Source: Streptomyces ficellus (GTDB taxonomy: Bacteria > Actinomycetota > Actinomycetes > Streptomycetales > Streptomycetaceae). From it: a stretch of DNA of 64,000 nucleotides. The position numbers and the translations under genes are program-made. The first letter of the stretch is position 1; each line of letters starts with the position of its first letter. Positions 51,589-60,900 of this stretch are shown piece after piece. Location of the stretch: assembly GCF_030406405.1 (NCBI RefSeq), contig NZ_JAUEPL010000032.1:1-64000 (forward strand), read 5' to 3'. The notes below the pieces were generated by a model, which was not told where the DNA came from, searched no databases, and saw only the letters and a program-made list of their open reading frames with translations.

Positions 51589-52566
51589 ATGAAGAACCCC
51601 TCTCCGCCGAGCGACGCCTCTTCGCCGAACGGTCCGTCTTTGCCGAACGGCCCCTCTCCGCCGAACGGTCCCTCTTTGCCGAGCGACCCCTCTGCGTCGA
51701 GCGACCCCTCTGCGTCGAGCAACCCCTCTGCGTCGAGCGACGCCTCTCCGCCGAACGGCCTCTCTCCGCATAACGACCTTGCTGCGCCGCAGGCCCCTGC
51801 TCCGCCGCAGGCCCCTGCTCCGCCCAAGGCGCCTGCACCGCTGAAGGACCCCTCACTGCGCCGGTCCGTGGCCCTCTTCCGCGCCTTCCTGCGCGAACCG
51901 TCCGACCCGCGGGGCTTCTACGAACTCCTGGCCCGCGACGCGGCGAACCAGGTGGAGCGGTACGAACCCCTCGCCGGGAGCGTCGTCGTGGACGTGGGGG
52001 GCGGAGGCGGCCACTTCACCGAGGAGTTCCGCCGGCGCGGCGCCCAGAGCTTCCTCTTCGAACCGGACCTGGACGAGCTGACGGCCGGGCACCGGCCGCC
52101 GGAGGGAGCGGTCGTCGCCGACGGGTACCTGCTGCCGCTGGCCGACGGCTCCGCCGACATCTGCTTCTGCTCCAACGTGCTCGAACACGTGGAGGACCCG
52201 TGGACCTTCCTCAGTGAACTCATCCGCGTCACCCGCACCGGCGGACTGATCTACGTGTCCTTCACCAACTGGCTCTCGCCCTGGGGCGGTCACGAGTGGG
52301 CGCCCTGGCACTACCTGGGCGCCGAGCGGGCGCGGCGCCGCTACGAGCGCCGGACCGGCCACCCGGCCAAGCACGTCCTCGGCGAGAACCTCTTCCCCGT
52401 CCACGTCGGCGCCACCCTGCGCCAGGTCCGGGCCCGTGACGACGTGGCCGTGGTGTCCGCCCGCGCACGCTACTGGCCGTTCCTGCCCGGCCTGGTCACC
52501 AGGGTGCCGCTGCTGCGCGAGTTCGCCACCTGGAACCTCCTCCTCATCCTCCGGCGGTGCCCATGA
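51589..52566 (+). CDS. SAM-dependent methyltransferase with repetitive disordered N-terminus
   Basis: A 325-residue protein. Residues 1-85 are a Ser/Pro/Asn/Asp repeat (units like PSPPNG and SASSDP), encoded by tandem 18-bp-type DNA repeats. The class-I methyltransferase follows: VVVDVGGGGGHFTEEFRRRG (SAM loop), LFEPDLDEL, NVLEHVEDPWTFLSELIRVT and RTGGLIYVSFTNWLSPWGGH. The last gene codon overlaps aft-like start (ATGA). It probably methylates a sugar of the glycan. The repeat region could vary in length between strains. Confidence 0.88.
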   Translation: MKNPSPPSDASSPNGPSLPNGPSPPNGPSLPSDPSASSDPSASSNPSASSDASPPNGLSPHNDLAAPQAPAPPQAPAPPKAPAPLKDPSLRRSVALFRAFLREPSDPRGFYELLARDAANQVERYEPLAGSVVVDVGGGGGHFTEEFRRRGAQSFLFEPDLDELTAGHRPPEGAVVADGYLLPLADGSADICFCSNVLEHVEDPWTFLSELIRVTRTGGLIYVSFTNWLSPWGGHEWAPWHYLGAERARRRYERRTGHPAKHVLGENLFPVHVGATLRQVRARDDVAVVSARARYWPFLPGLVTRVPLLREFATWNLLLILRRCP

Positions 52567-55500
52567 CCACCACGATCCCCGCGCCTCCGCGCACGCCGGC
52601 GCCCGGAGCGCCGCCCGCCGCCGAGCCGGAACCGGACGGCGGGCCGCGGTCGCGACGCTGGCTGTGGGGCTTCTGGGCCGCCGCCCTGACGGCCTTCCTG
52701 GCGGTGGCGCCGGGCCGGATGACGTTCGACACCAAACTGGGCGTCGCCCTCGACCCGCTGCGGTTCCTCGCGGACCTCGGGGAGCTGTGGCACAGCCGCG
52801 CCGGCTTCGGCGGCATCTTCGACCAGTACGTCGGCTACGCCTTCCCGATGCTGCCGTTCTACGCGCTCACCGACCTGGCGCGGGTCCCGGTGTGGCTGGC
52901 CGAACGGCTGTGGCTGTCGATCATCGTGACGACCGCCTTCTGGGGCGCGCTGCGCCTCGCCGAACGGCTGGACGTCGGCACCCCCCGCACCCGGTTGCTC
53001 GCCGCCGTGGCCTACGCGCTGTGGCCCGTCTTCACCGTCGTCGTCGGCTCCACGTCCGCCGCCGCGCTGCCGGGCGCATTGCTGCCCTGGGTGCTCCTGC
53101 CCCTCACCGACCCCCGCACCCCACCCCGGGCCGCGGCCTTGCGCTCGGCGCTGCTGATCCCCCTCATGGGCGGTGTCAACGCGGCCTCGACGCTCGCCTC
53201 CCTCCTGCCCGTCGGCCTGTACCTGCTCAGCCGGCCGGCGGGCCCCCGGCGCCGGTCCCTGCTCGCCTGGTGGATCCCCGGTGTGCTGCTCGCCACCGCC
53301 TGGTGGGTCGTCCCCCTGCTCCTGCTGGGCCTGTACGGCGAGAACTTCCTGCCGTACGTCGAGCAGTCCGAGACCACGACGGCCACCATGTCCGCCACCG
53401 AACTGCTGCGCGGGGCGGGCAACTGGGTGGCCTATCTGCACTTCGGCGAGGCCTGGCTGCCCGCCGGCTGGACGGTGGCGACCTCCGCCCTGACGGTCCT
53501 CTGCTCGGCGCTCGCCGCTGCCCTGGGACTGGCGGGCCTCGCCCGGCGGGACATGCCGCAGCGGCGCTGGCTGCTGCTCGTGGTGCTGTCGGTGGCCCTG
53601 GTGACCCTTGCGGGGTACGGCGGCCCGCTCGGCGGGCTGTTCCACGGGACCGTGCAGAACTGGCTGAACGGCTGGCTCGTGCCGTTCCGCAACATCTACA
53701 AGTTCCAGCCCGGCCTGGCGCTCGCCCTCGCCCTCGGGCTCGCCCACATCACCGCGGTCCTCGCGCGCCGGCGCGGGCAACGCGCGGTGCGCGGCCGGCC
53801 GTACGTCCCGCTGATCGCGGCCGCGCTCGTCCTGCCGGGTCTCCTCCTGCCGTACGTCAACGGGAGCATCCTCCAGCCCGGCGCCTTCACGAAGCTGCCC
53901 ACCCACTGGGAGCGCACCGCCGACTGGCTGAAGGAGCACTCGCCGACCACCCGGGCCCTCGTGGTCCCCGCGACCGCCCACGGCATATACACCTGGGGCA
54001 CCACCATCGACCAGCCCCTCGACGTCCTCGCCGACTCCCCGTGGGCGCAGCGCGACTACGTGCCGTTCGGCACGCCCGGCAACCGGCGGGCGCTGGACGC
54101 CGTGGAACAGGCGCTGCTGTCCGGTGGTGAAGTGCCGGGCCTCAGCGACTACGCGCACCGGATGGGGCTCCACTACATCGTCGTACGCAACGACCTCGAC
54201 CCCGACCAGATCGGCTACGTCCCGCCGCAGACCGTCAAACGCACCCTGGAGGCCTCCGGCTACCGGCGGGTGACCGGGTTCGGGCCGGTGCTCACCGGCG
54301 GGCGGATCCCGGACGACACCCCCGTACAGATCGAGGGCCTCTACCCCCGCCAGCAGGCAGTCGAGATCTACGAACCGCCGAGAGCCACCGAGCGCCCCGG
54401 CCAGGCCGCCGTCAAGCCCGTCGCGGACACGGTCGTCGTCAGCGGTGGTCCCGAGGCCCTGCTGCGGCTGTCCGCCGCCCCCCGGATGCGCGACCGGCCC
54501 GCCGTACTCGCCGGCGACGCGACCCCGGGGCTCGGCACACCACCCGTACGGGCCGTGGCGGACGGACTGCGGCGCGCCGACACCCGGTTCGGACTCGTCA
54601 ACACCAACACCTCGTACACCTATACGGCGACGGAACGGAACCCGTCCGCAAGCGCGCAGGACCCGGGCCGCCCGCCCCGCCAGATCCTGCCCACCGACGA
54701 CGTCCGCCGCCAGACGACGGCCGTGCTGCGCGGCGCTGCGTCGGTCACCGCGTCGAGCAGCGGCAACTGGCTGTTCCACCTCCCGCAGTACGACCCGGTG
54801 AACGCGTTCGACGGCAACCCCGACACGGCCTGGACCGAGGGCAGCGCCGACTCGCCGGTCGGGCAGTGGCTGCGCATCGACTTCGAGCGCAAGCTGTCCC
54901 TGGCGGGCTCGGTACGGCTGTCGCCGCTGCCCTCCGGCGGGCTGCGCGCGGCGGCCACCTCCGTACGTGTCGAGACGGAGCGGGGGAGTGAGGTGAGCCC
55001 GCTCCGGCCGGACGGCACGCCGCAGACCGTGCGGACACCGGCGGGGCAGAGCGCCTACCTGAAGATCACCATCGAGGGCGCCCAGCAGGGCCGGCCCGGG
55101 CTGATCGGCGCGGGCTTCTCGTCGGTCGACATCCCCGGTGTCACGGTCACCCGGCTCCTTGCCCTCCCGGAGGACACCGCGGGCGAAAACCGCGCGCCCG
55201 AGGAGGTGTACTCCCTGCACCGGGGCAGCGACCCCGGCGGCCTGTCGCCCGCGTCCGCGGAAGTCGGCCTGCACCGGCAGTTCCTGACGCGGACGGCGGG
55301 CGCGTACGCGCTGCGGGCGACCGCGCTGCCGGTGCCGGGCGACGCGCTGGACGAGCTGCTGTACCGGCTGGCGCCCGAGCAGCGCAGGAAGCTCACCGCC
55401 ACGGCCGACTCGACGGCCAGGCTCGGCTCCTCCCTCACCCCGCGCAACCTCGTGGACGGCGACCTCACCACCGCGTGGATCGCCGGGGAGCGTGCGGTGA

Positions 55501-56795
55501 TCCACCTGCGGTGGCCGGGGAAGCGGGCGGTCGGGGAGATCGTCTTCGCACCGGCCGGAGGGCTCTCCGCCCGCGCCCAGCAGGTGGAGATCAGCTCCCC
55601 GGACGGCGCGGCGGCCGCGTCGGTGGACGACAACGGCCTCGCCCGCTTCCAGCCGATCACCACCGACCGGCTCGACATCACGATCTCGCGGGCGGCGCCG
55701 CTGACCCTCCACAACCCGGTCGCCGACGACCGGCTGCAACTGCCGGTCGGACTGAGCGAGGTGTACGTACCGGCCCTCGACGACCTCCGGGTGCCGCAGC
55801 CGGACCCCGACACCACGTTCCAACTGCCCTGCGGCCAGGGGCCGGTGCTGTCCATCGACGGCACCCTGCACGCGACGAGCGCACGCGGCAAGGTCCGCGA
55901 CCTGACCGAGCGCCGCCCGGTCGACGTGAGCCTGTGCGCGGGCGCCGAACGCGGCGGCACCGCTCAACTGGCGGCCGGTACGCACCGGGTGGAGGCCGGC
56001 GACACCGGTCCGCTCGCCATCACCGACCTGAGCCTCACGCGCGGAAGCGCGCCCCCGCCGGCCGCCCCGACGGACCGGCGCGAAACGGCCGTCGGCGACT
56101 GGTCGGGCGACCGGCGCACCGTGGAGGTCGGCACCGGTCCGGCCTCGTACCTCCAGCTGTTCGAGAACCACAACGACGGCTGGCGGGCCACCCTGAACGG
56201 GCAGAAGCTGACACCGGTACGCATCGACGGCTGGCAGCAGGGCTTCCTGATCCCGGAGGGCGAAGGCGGCACCGTACGGCTGGAGTTCGCCCCGGCATGG
56301 TGGTACGTCGCCGGTCTCATCGGTGGCGTGGTGGGCGTCCTGCTGCTGGTGGGCCTGGTGTTGGTCCTCGGGCGAGGCCGGCGCGGTGACGCCGAGCCGG
56401 ACGAGCCGCCGGCGCCGGGGCCCGTGCTCGGGGTGGTGGCGCTGACGGTGGTGGTCGCGCTGATCGCCGGGTGGGTGGCGCTCGTCGTCCCCGCGCTGGC
56501 GGTGGTCGCCCACCTGCGGCGCTCGCTGCTGGTGCCGGTGGTGCTGGTCACGATGGCTGCGGCGGGGATCGTGGCCGCCTGGGCAGCCGGTTCCCCGCCG
56601 TCCGCGCGCGAGGGAGCGTTCGGGGCCGTGGCCCAGTTCCTGGCCGTGACGGCGCTGGCGGCGGCGGTGGTGACCACCCGTCCTACCGGCGAGACGGCCG
56701 GCACCACACCGGTCCATCCAGGTCCGGTGACCACCCCACTTCCGCGGCGGCGACGTGCCGCACAAGCCCCACGAGCAGAAGGGAACGGCCCATGA
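52563..56795 (+). CDS. AftD-like alpha-(1->3)-arabinofuranosyltransferase
   Basis: A 1410-residue membrane glycosyltransferase related to mycobacterial AftD. The N-terminal GT-C domain has about eleven helices; the first loop carries the conserved acidic pattern after the first helix (APGRMTFDTKLGVALDP) and YVGYAFPMLPFYALTDL follows. The outside C-terminal part has two discoidin-like carbohydrate-binding repeats (FDGNPDTAWTEGSADSPVGQ and LVDGDLTTAWIAGERAVI), a beta-rich region, then a late helix cluster (GLIGGVVGVLLLVGLVLVLG) before a Pro-rich tail. The ATG at 52563 overlaps the methyltransferase stop; its stop overlaps the next start. The donor in mycobacteria is decaprenyl-phosphoryl-arabinose; no enzyme for making it lies here. 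Confidence 0.9.
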   Translation: MTTTIPAPPRTPAPGAPPAAEPEPDGGPRSRRWLWGFWAAALTAFLAVAPGRMTFDTKLGVALDPLRFLADLGELWHSRAGFGGIFDQYVGYAFPMLPFYALTDLARVPVWLAERLWLSIIVTTAFWGALRLAERLDVGTPRTRLLAAVAYALWPVFTVVVGSTSAAALPGALLPWVLLPLTDPRTPPRAAALRSALLIPLMGGVNAASTLASLLPVGLYLLSRPAGPRRRSLLAWWIPGVLLATAWWVVPLLLLGLYGENFLPYVEQSETTTATMSATELLRGAGNWVAYLHFGEAWLPAGWTVATSALTVLCSALAAALGLAGLARRDMPQRRWLLLVVLSVALVTLAGYGGPLGGLFHGTVQNWLNGWLVPFRNIYKFQPGLALALALGLAHITAVLARRRGQRAVRGRPYVPLIAAALVLPGLLLPYVNGSILQPGAFTKLPTHWERTADWLKEHSPTTRALVVPATAHGIYTWGTTIDQPLDVLADSPWAQRDYVPFGTPGNRRALDAVEQALLSGGEVPGLSDYAHRMGLHYIVVRNDLDPDQIGYVPPQTVKRTLEASGYRRVTGFGPVLTGGRIPDDTPVQIEGLYPRQQAVEIYEPPRATERPGQAAVKPVADTVVVSGGPEALLRLSAAPRMRDRPAVLAGDATPGLGTPPVRAVADGLRRADTRFGLVNTNTSYTYTATERNPSASAQDPGRPPRQILPTDDVRRQTTAVLRGAASVTASSSGNWLFHLPQYDPVNAFDGNPDTAWTEGSADSPVGQWLRIDFERKLSLAGSVRLSPLPSGGLRAAATSVRVETERGSEVSPLRPDGTPQTVRTPAGQSAYLKITIEGAQQGRPGLIGAGFSSVDIPGVTVTRLLALPEDTAGENRAPEEVYSLHRGSDPGGLSPASAEVGLHRQFLTRTAGAYALRATALPVPGDALDELLYRLAPEQRRKLTATADSTARLGSSLTPRNLVDGDLTTAWIAGERAVIHLRWPGKRAVGEIVFAPAGGLSARAQQVEISSPDGAAAASVDDNGLARFQPITTDRLDITISRAAPLTLHNPVADDRLQLPVGLSEVYVPALDDLRVPQPDPDTTFQLPCGQGPVLSIDGTLHATSARGKVRDLTERRPVDVSLCAGAERGGTAQLAAGTHRVEAGDTGPLAITDLSLTRGSAPPPAAPTDRRETAVGDWSGDRRTVEVGTGPASYLQLFENHNDGWRATLNGQKLTPVRIDGWQQGFLIPEGEGGTVRLEFAPAWWYVAGLIGGVVGVLLLVGLVLVLGRGRRGDAEPDEPPAPGPVLGVVALTVVVALIAGWVALVVPALAVVAHLRRSLLVPVVLVTMAAAGIVAAWAAGSPPSAREGAFGAVAQFLAVTALAAAVVTTRPTGETAGTTPVHPGPVTTPLPRRRRAAQAPRAEGNGP

Positions 56796-58105
56796 CGGCA
56801 CTGCACCACCACCCGGCCCGGCAGGACGGCCGCGAGCCGCTCCCCCGAGTGCCCTTCTCCACGGTCGACGAAGTGACCCGGCACTGCCTGACCCCGCGGG
56901 AACCGGAGACGGTCCACATCGAGGTGCACCTTCCGGGCCGTCCGGATCCCGAGCGGCTGCGCACCGCGTTCACCGAGGCGCTGCGGCGCCACCCGCGCAT
57001 CCTGATGCGCGAGGCGCCCGGCCCCTGGTACCGGTGGCGGTACGAATGGGAACTCACCACCGGCCCCGACCCCGGCGTGGAGGTCGTCTCCGTACCGGCC
57101 CCCGGCCCCGGCGCGCTGGACCGGGCGCGCAGCCGCGCCCTCAGCGAGGCGCCGCCCCTCACCACGTCCCCGCCGGTACGGCTGGAGGTCATCGACCGCG
57201 TCCTGCTCCTCACCGTCAACCACACGGCACTGGACGGCCCCGCGTGCCTGAGGGTCCTGGCGACCGCCGCGGAACTCTACGGCGGCCGCGACAACTCGCC
57301 CCAGGCCCCGCCCGTACGCCCGCCGGCCGACGAGGCGCCGCGCGGTGTGTTCCCCGAGACCGGTGGCACCGGGTTCGCCCGGGTGGCGCGGGTCGCCCGG
57401 GGCGCCCCGCGCGACGGGGGGGCCAACGGCATGCTGGTGGCCGAACTTGACGTACCCCGCCGGCCCAAGGGCGCTCCCTACACGGTCAACGACCAGCTCA
57501 TGGTGGCCACCGCGCGGATGATCGCCCACTGGAACGGCGAGCGCGGCGGGCCGTCCCGTCCCCTGCGGATCACCATGCCCGTGGACGACCGGACCCGGGG
57601 AATGGACATGCCCATCGGCAATGGCACCCGCCTGGTGGAGGTCCCCTTCGCACCCGCTGAACTGGCCCTGCCCACCGACGACTTACTCCGGCTGACCGCC
57701 GCCCGCACCCGTGCGCTCAAGGCCCTGCGCCGCCCGCAGCTCGGCCGCGGCGCCGCACTGCTGACCGCGCCCGTCCTGCCGGTGGCGGCCCGCTCCCTGA
57801 TGGCGCGCACGGCACGCCGGGCGCTGGCGCCCTGGACGTCCACCACGCTGCTCAGCAACATCGGCCGGGTCCCCTACCCGCTCGACTTCGGCGAAGGGGT
57901 GGGCACGGCGCAAGCCGTCTGGTTCTCGGCCCCGGCACGCATGCCGCGCGGGCTGACCGTCACCACCGCCAGCACCGGGGGGCGGCTGCACCTGGCGCTG
58001 CGCTGGTCGGCCGCGCTGCTCGGCCCGGACGACGGCGCCCGGCTGCGCGACCTGTTCGGCCAGTACCTCAAGACCCCCAGCGCTCGTGAACGCTTCACCG
58101 GATGA
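56792..58105 (+). CDS. Condensation-domain-like acyltransferase
   Basis: A 437-residue protein of the chloramphenicol-acetyltransferase/condensation-domain fold. The N-terminal segment RLRTAFTEALRRHPRILM is typical. The active site reads NHTALDGPACLRV, i.e. the HHxxxDG motif with N replacing the first histidine while the catalytic histidine and DG remain. The second half has PLRITMPVDDRTRG, the DFGxG-like LDFGEG and a floor-loop region. It stands alone without carrier or adenylation domains, so it may transfer an acyl group to the glycan, as PapA-like enzymes do. ATG overlaps the aft-like stop (ATGA). Confidence 0.85.
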   Translation: MTALHHHPARQDGREPLPRVPFSTVDEVTRHCLTPREPETVHIEVHLPGRPDPERLRTAFTEALRRHPRILMREAPGPWYRWRYEWELTTGPDPGVEVVSVPAPGPGALDRARSRALSEAPPLTTSPPVRLEVIDRVLLLTVNHTALDGPACLRVLATAAELYGGRDNSPQAPPVRPPADEAPRGVFPETGGTGFARVARVARGAPRDGGANGMLVAELDVPRRPKGAPYTVNDQLMVATARMIAHWNGERGGPSRPLRITMPVDDRTRGMDMPIGNGTRLVEVPFAPAELALPTDDLLRLTAARTRALKALRRPQLGRGAALLTAPVLPVAARSLMARTARRALAPWTSTTLLSNIGRVPYPLDFGEGVGTAQAVWFSAPARMPRGLTVTTASTGGRLHLALRWSAALLGPDDGARLRDLFGQYLKTPSARERFTG

Positions 58106-58118
58106 GGGAGCCACCCCC

Positions 58119-58847
58119 ATGACCACTGTGCGGCCCCCGAGCGCTCTGCGTGACTTCTACGAGAACCCGGCCGTCCCCGTCGCCTCCGGCGATGCGCGCA
58201 GCCGCCGCCAGGCCCGCATGCTGGCCGACGCCCTGCGCGGCCGGACCGGCGCGATCGTCCTGGACGTCGGCTGCGGTGACGGCACCGCGGCGGCCGTCGC
58301 GGCCCGCCTGCTCCCCGCCCACCGGATCATCGGCGTCGACTGGTCGCAGGACGCGCTGCGCCGCGCCGCGCCCCGCATCGGTACGGTCGTGCGCGGCGAA
58401 CTGGGCGACGGAGGGCTGCCGTTCGCCGACGGTGCGGCGGACGCGGTGCTGTTCAGCGAGGTTGTCGAGCACCTCGTCGACCCGGACAGCGCGCTCGACG
58501 AGCTGCGCCGCGTCCTGGCGCCGGGCGGCCACCTGATGCTCTCCACCCCGAACCTGGCCGCCTGGTACAACCGGGCCCTGCTCCTCGCCGGCGTCCAGCC
58601 GGTGTTCTCCGAGGTCAGCCTGCGCGGCATCCACGGCAGGCCGGGCTCGGAGGTGGTGGGCCACCTGCGCCTCTACACCGCCCGCGCCCTGCGGGAGTTC
58701 CTCACCGCGTCCGGGTTCGGGATCGTCCGCGTCGCCGGCGCCCCCTTCCACGGCGTACCGCCTGCCTTGCGTCCCCTGGACCGGTTGGCCTGCGCGGTGC
58801 CCAGCGCGGCCTCGATCCTGCTGGTGCACGCCCGGCGCACCCGGTGA
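58119..58847 (+). CDS. SAM-dependent methyltransferase
   Basis: A 242-residue class-I methyltransferase: IVLDVGCGDGTAAAVAARLL (motif I), IIGVDWSQDAL, LPFADGAADAVLFSEVVEHL (motif II/III) and RVLAPGGHLMLSTPNLAAWY. The ATG at 58119 with GGGAG ahead was chosen over a GTG 11 codons upstream inside the preceding gene. Its stop overlaps the next ATG by one base (TGATG). As the second methyltransferase in the operon, it may modify a different glycan position or a lipid carrier. Confidence 0.9.
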   Translation: MTTVRPPSALRDFYENPAVPVASGDARSRRQARMLADALRGRTGAIVLDVGCGDGTAAAVAARLLPAHRIIGVDWSQDALRRAAPRIGTVVRGELGDGGLPFADGAADAVLFSEVVEHLVDPDSALDELRRVLAPGGHLMLSTPNLAAWYNRALLLAGVQPVFSEVSLRGIHGRPGSEVVGHLRLYTARALREFLTASGFGIVRVAGAPFHGVPPALRPLDRLACAVPSAASILLVHARRTR

Positions 58848-59767
58848 TGAGCGCCATGTGGTGGGGCGTGGCGGCCGCGCTGTCCGCGAACGTCCTCTAC
58901 AGCTCCGGGTTCGTCCTGGAGAAGCGCGCCCTGTCCGGCATCCCGGCGCTCAGCGTCCGCCGCCCCCTGCGCCTGGTGCGGCTGCTGCTCGGCAGCCCGC
59001 TGTGGATCGGCGGCTCCCTGGCCCTGGCGGCCGGTTTCGGCGCACAGCTCGTGGTGTACCGGACCTTGCCGATGGCCGCCGCGCAGGGCCTGTTCGTCTC
59101 GGGTCTCGTGCTGCTGCTCCTGCTGTCCTCCCTGATCCTCGGCGAACGCCTGTCACGCCGTGAGCGGTACGCCACGGCGGGGATCCTGGCCGCGCTGCTG
59201 ATGGTGGTGGCCTCGCTGCGCCAGGACGCGGACGTGGTGGGCGACAGCGCGTCCGCCGTGTCCGTCCTCGCCCTCAGCGGTGTCACGCTCCTCGCCGGTT
59301 TCCGGCTGTACGCCGTCGCCGAGCGCCGCACGGCCCGTCGCCAGCACGCGGCACCCCCCACGGGCATCGCGTACGCGGTCGCCGTCGGCCTGATCTACGG
59401 AGTGAGCTCGCTGGCGATCAAGGGCATCTCGGCGCGCCTCGCCCCCGACGCGCCGCTCGCCTCGGCGCTCTCGCTGGCGGCGACCCCGTACCCGTACCTG
59501 CTGCTCATCACGGGAGCCGGTGGCCTGGTCCTGTCGCAGACGGCATTGCAGCGCTGCCGGGCGTCCCTGGTGGTCCCCGTGTGCACGACGACCTCGTGCC
59601 TGTACACCGCGACGGTGGGCACCCTCGCGTTCGGCGAGTCCCTGCCCCAGGACCCGATACGCCTGGTCCTGCTGCTGGCCGGGGCGTCGCTGGCGGTGTC
59701 CGTACTCCTCGCCCTGTCCTTACCACCCGCCCAGAAATCGGAGAAGCCGAGCCATGAAGTCCGATGA
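58847..59767 (+). CDS. DMT-superfamily (EamA-like) membrane protein
   Basis: A 306-residue inner-membrane protein with about nine to ten helices in two halves: VAAALSANVLYSSGFVLEKR, then VYRTLPMAAAQGLFVSGLVL, and in the second half VAVGLIYGVSSLAIKGISAR and LSQTALQRCRASLVVPVCTT. This is the DMT pattern. In a glycan operon it could move a lipid-linked sugar or a nucleotide sugar across the membrane (inference). The ATG at 58847 overlaps the previous stop by one base; its end overlaps the Trm112-like gene by 14 bp. Confidence 0.88.
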   Translation: MSAMWWGVAAALSANVLYSSGFVLEKRALSGIPALSVRRPLRLVRLLLGSPLWIGGSLALAAGFGAQLVVYRTLPMAAAQGLFVSGLVLLLLLSSLILGERLSRRERYATAGILAALLMVVASLRQDADVVGDSASAVSVLALSGVTLLAGFRLYAVAERRTARRQHAAPPTGIAYAVAVGLIYGVSSLAIKGISARLAPDAPLASALSLAATPYPYLLLITGAGGLVLSQTALQRCRASLVVPVCTTTSCLYTATVGTLAFGESLPQDPIRLVLLLAGASLAVSVLLALSLPPAQKSEKPSHEVR

Positions 59768-59975
59768 CCCGCTGCTGAAGATCCTGGTCTGCCCACTGGA
59801 CAAGGGCCCGCTCACCCTCCTGCCTGCCGACGACGCCCTCTACAACCCGCGCCTGCGCCGCCTGTACCGCGTCATCGACGGCATCCCGCAACTGCTGCCG
59901 TCCTCGGGCGTGCAAGTGACGGACGACGAACACGAACGCCTCCTCGCCCGCGCGAAGCCCTTCCCCCACCCCTGA
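59754..59975 (+). CDS. Trm112-like protein
   Basis: A 73-residue protein with the Trm112/UPF0434 pattern: LLKILVCPLDKGPLTLLPAD, NPRLRRLYRVIDGIPQLLPS. Only one cysteine (VCPLDKG) remains where zinc-bound Trm112 proteins have more, so it is the metal-free bacterial type. Trm112 proteins stabilise class-I methyltransferases; two such enzymes are in this operon. The start lies inside the DMT gene with GGAGAAG ahead, so it is coupled. Last gene of the operon. Confidence 0.88.
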   Translation: MKSDDPLLKILVCPLDKGPLTLLPADDALYNPRLRRLYRVIDGIPQLLPSSGVQVTDDEHERLLARAKPFPHP

Positions 59976-60469
59976 CGCCGAGCGCTCCGCGCGACCGGGG
60001 TGCGCGCGTGCGCGGTCGGGGAGCGGGCGTGCGCCGGTCCGGAGACCGGGGTCCGGAGACCGGGGAAAGCGAGCCGCCGCCGGTGCCTTTGCATAACAGT
60101 GCCGTGGCCTGCGCTCCCGTGGGGTATTGAGTATTCCTCGGGGCCCTTGCGATCTCCGATCTTCTATGTTGGCGGGGAGCTGTCGGGGATGGTGTCTGGC
60201 GGTGCTCCAGCTGAAGTCAGGGCGGTGCCAGGGCCTTGCCCGGGCTGTCTGCTGGCACTTTCGGGTGGGTAGGGCGGGGAAGAATCAGCAGGGGGCGGGC
60301 GGTTGTGTTCTCGGCATTTTCGGCCCGTGGGGGCGGGCTGTCGGTGATGTGGGCCAGTTCGTGTCACGTCAGCCCGTCCCAGCGGTTGGGCCGGCCGGCT
60401 CGAAGGCGTCGCCGGCGCTCTGGCGAAGCCGCGTGCGGGGCGCTCTCGCTCGGGCCGTGAGCGTCGGCT
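59976..60469. other. Gap with palindromic tandem repeat after the glycan operon
   Basis: About 490 bp. Two adjacent copies of the self-complementary 14-mer GGTCCGGAGACCGG lie at 60036-60063 and may act as a terminator. No gene recognised. Confidence 0.5.
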
Positions 60470-60900
60470 TTCGCCCGGCGGTGTGCACGACGTCCTGGGC
60501 GCCGGTGCCGCAGAACACGTGGTGATCCCGAGCTTGTTGCGCAGGTAGTCGAAGAAATGCAGTACCGGACCGAGCTGCTCGGTGGTGGCCCGCTGGATGT
60601 CGTCGACCAGCAGCAGCCGAGTCCGTGAACGCTTCAGCACGGGCAGGACCGGTGCGGTCATGTCGGCGGTGCGCCCGCGGAAGCAGCAGTTCCGGGCGGC
60701 CCGTCGACCACGATGTCCAGCAGGCCCTCGCGCCTGTTCTGGCTCCGTCCCAGCCGCAGGCAGGTCTTGTCGAGGGCGCCGTCGAAGAAGGGGTGGGGCA
60801 CCAGCCTCAGGTGACTGTTGTAGACGGGCCGCGGGTACTTGAGGCGGAGGGGCGTGCGCGGGGGAGGGGAGTCCGGCAGCACGGGGGTGTCGATCTTCTC
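60470..60900 (-). pseudogene. Remnant of a TniB-like transposition ATPase
   Basis: The minus strand reads PLRLKYPRPVYNSHLRLVPH and DIVVDGPPGTA (start of a Walker A loop) in one frame, and LLLVDDIQRATTEQLGPVLH with FFDYLRNKLGITT (Walker B and following helix) in another. A CGTGAQDVVHT block then follows in a third. These are consecutive parts of an AAA ATPase like TniB/IstB-type proteins. The Walker A lysine region is lost at a frameshift. No partner transposase is seen. Confidence 0.65.

Noticed and set aside
52470..56801. Minus-strand open frame of 1443 codons
   Set aside because: It is the antisense of the AftD-like gene; high G+C removes stop codons. It has no motifs and shows low-complexity composition.
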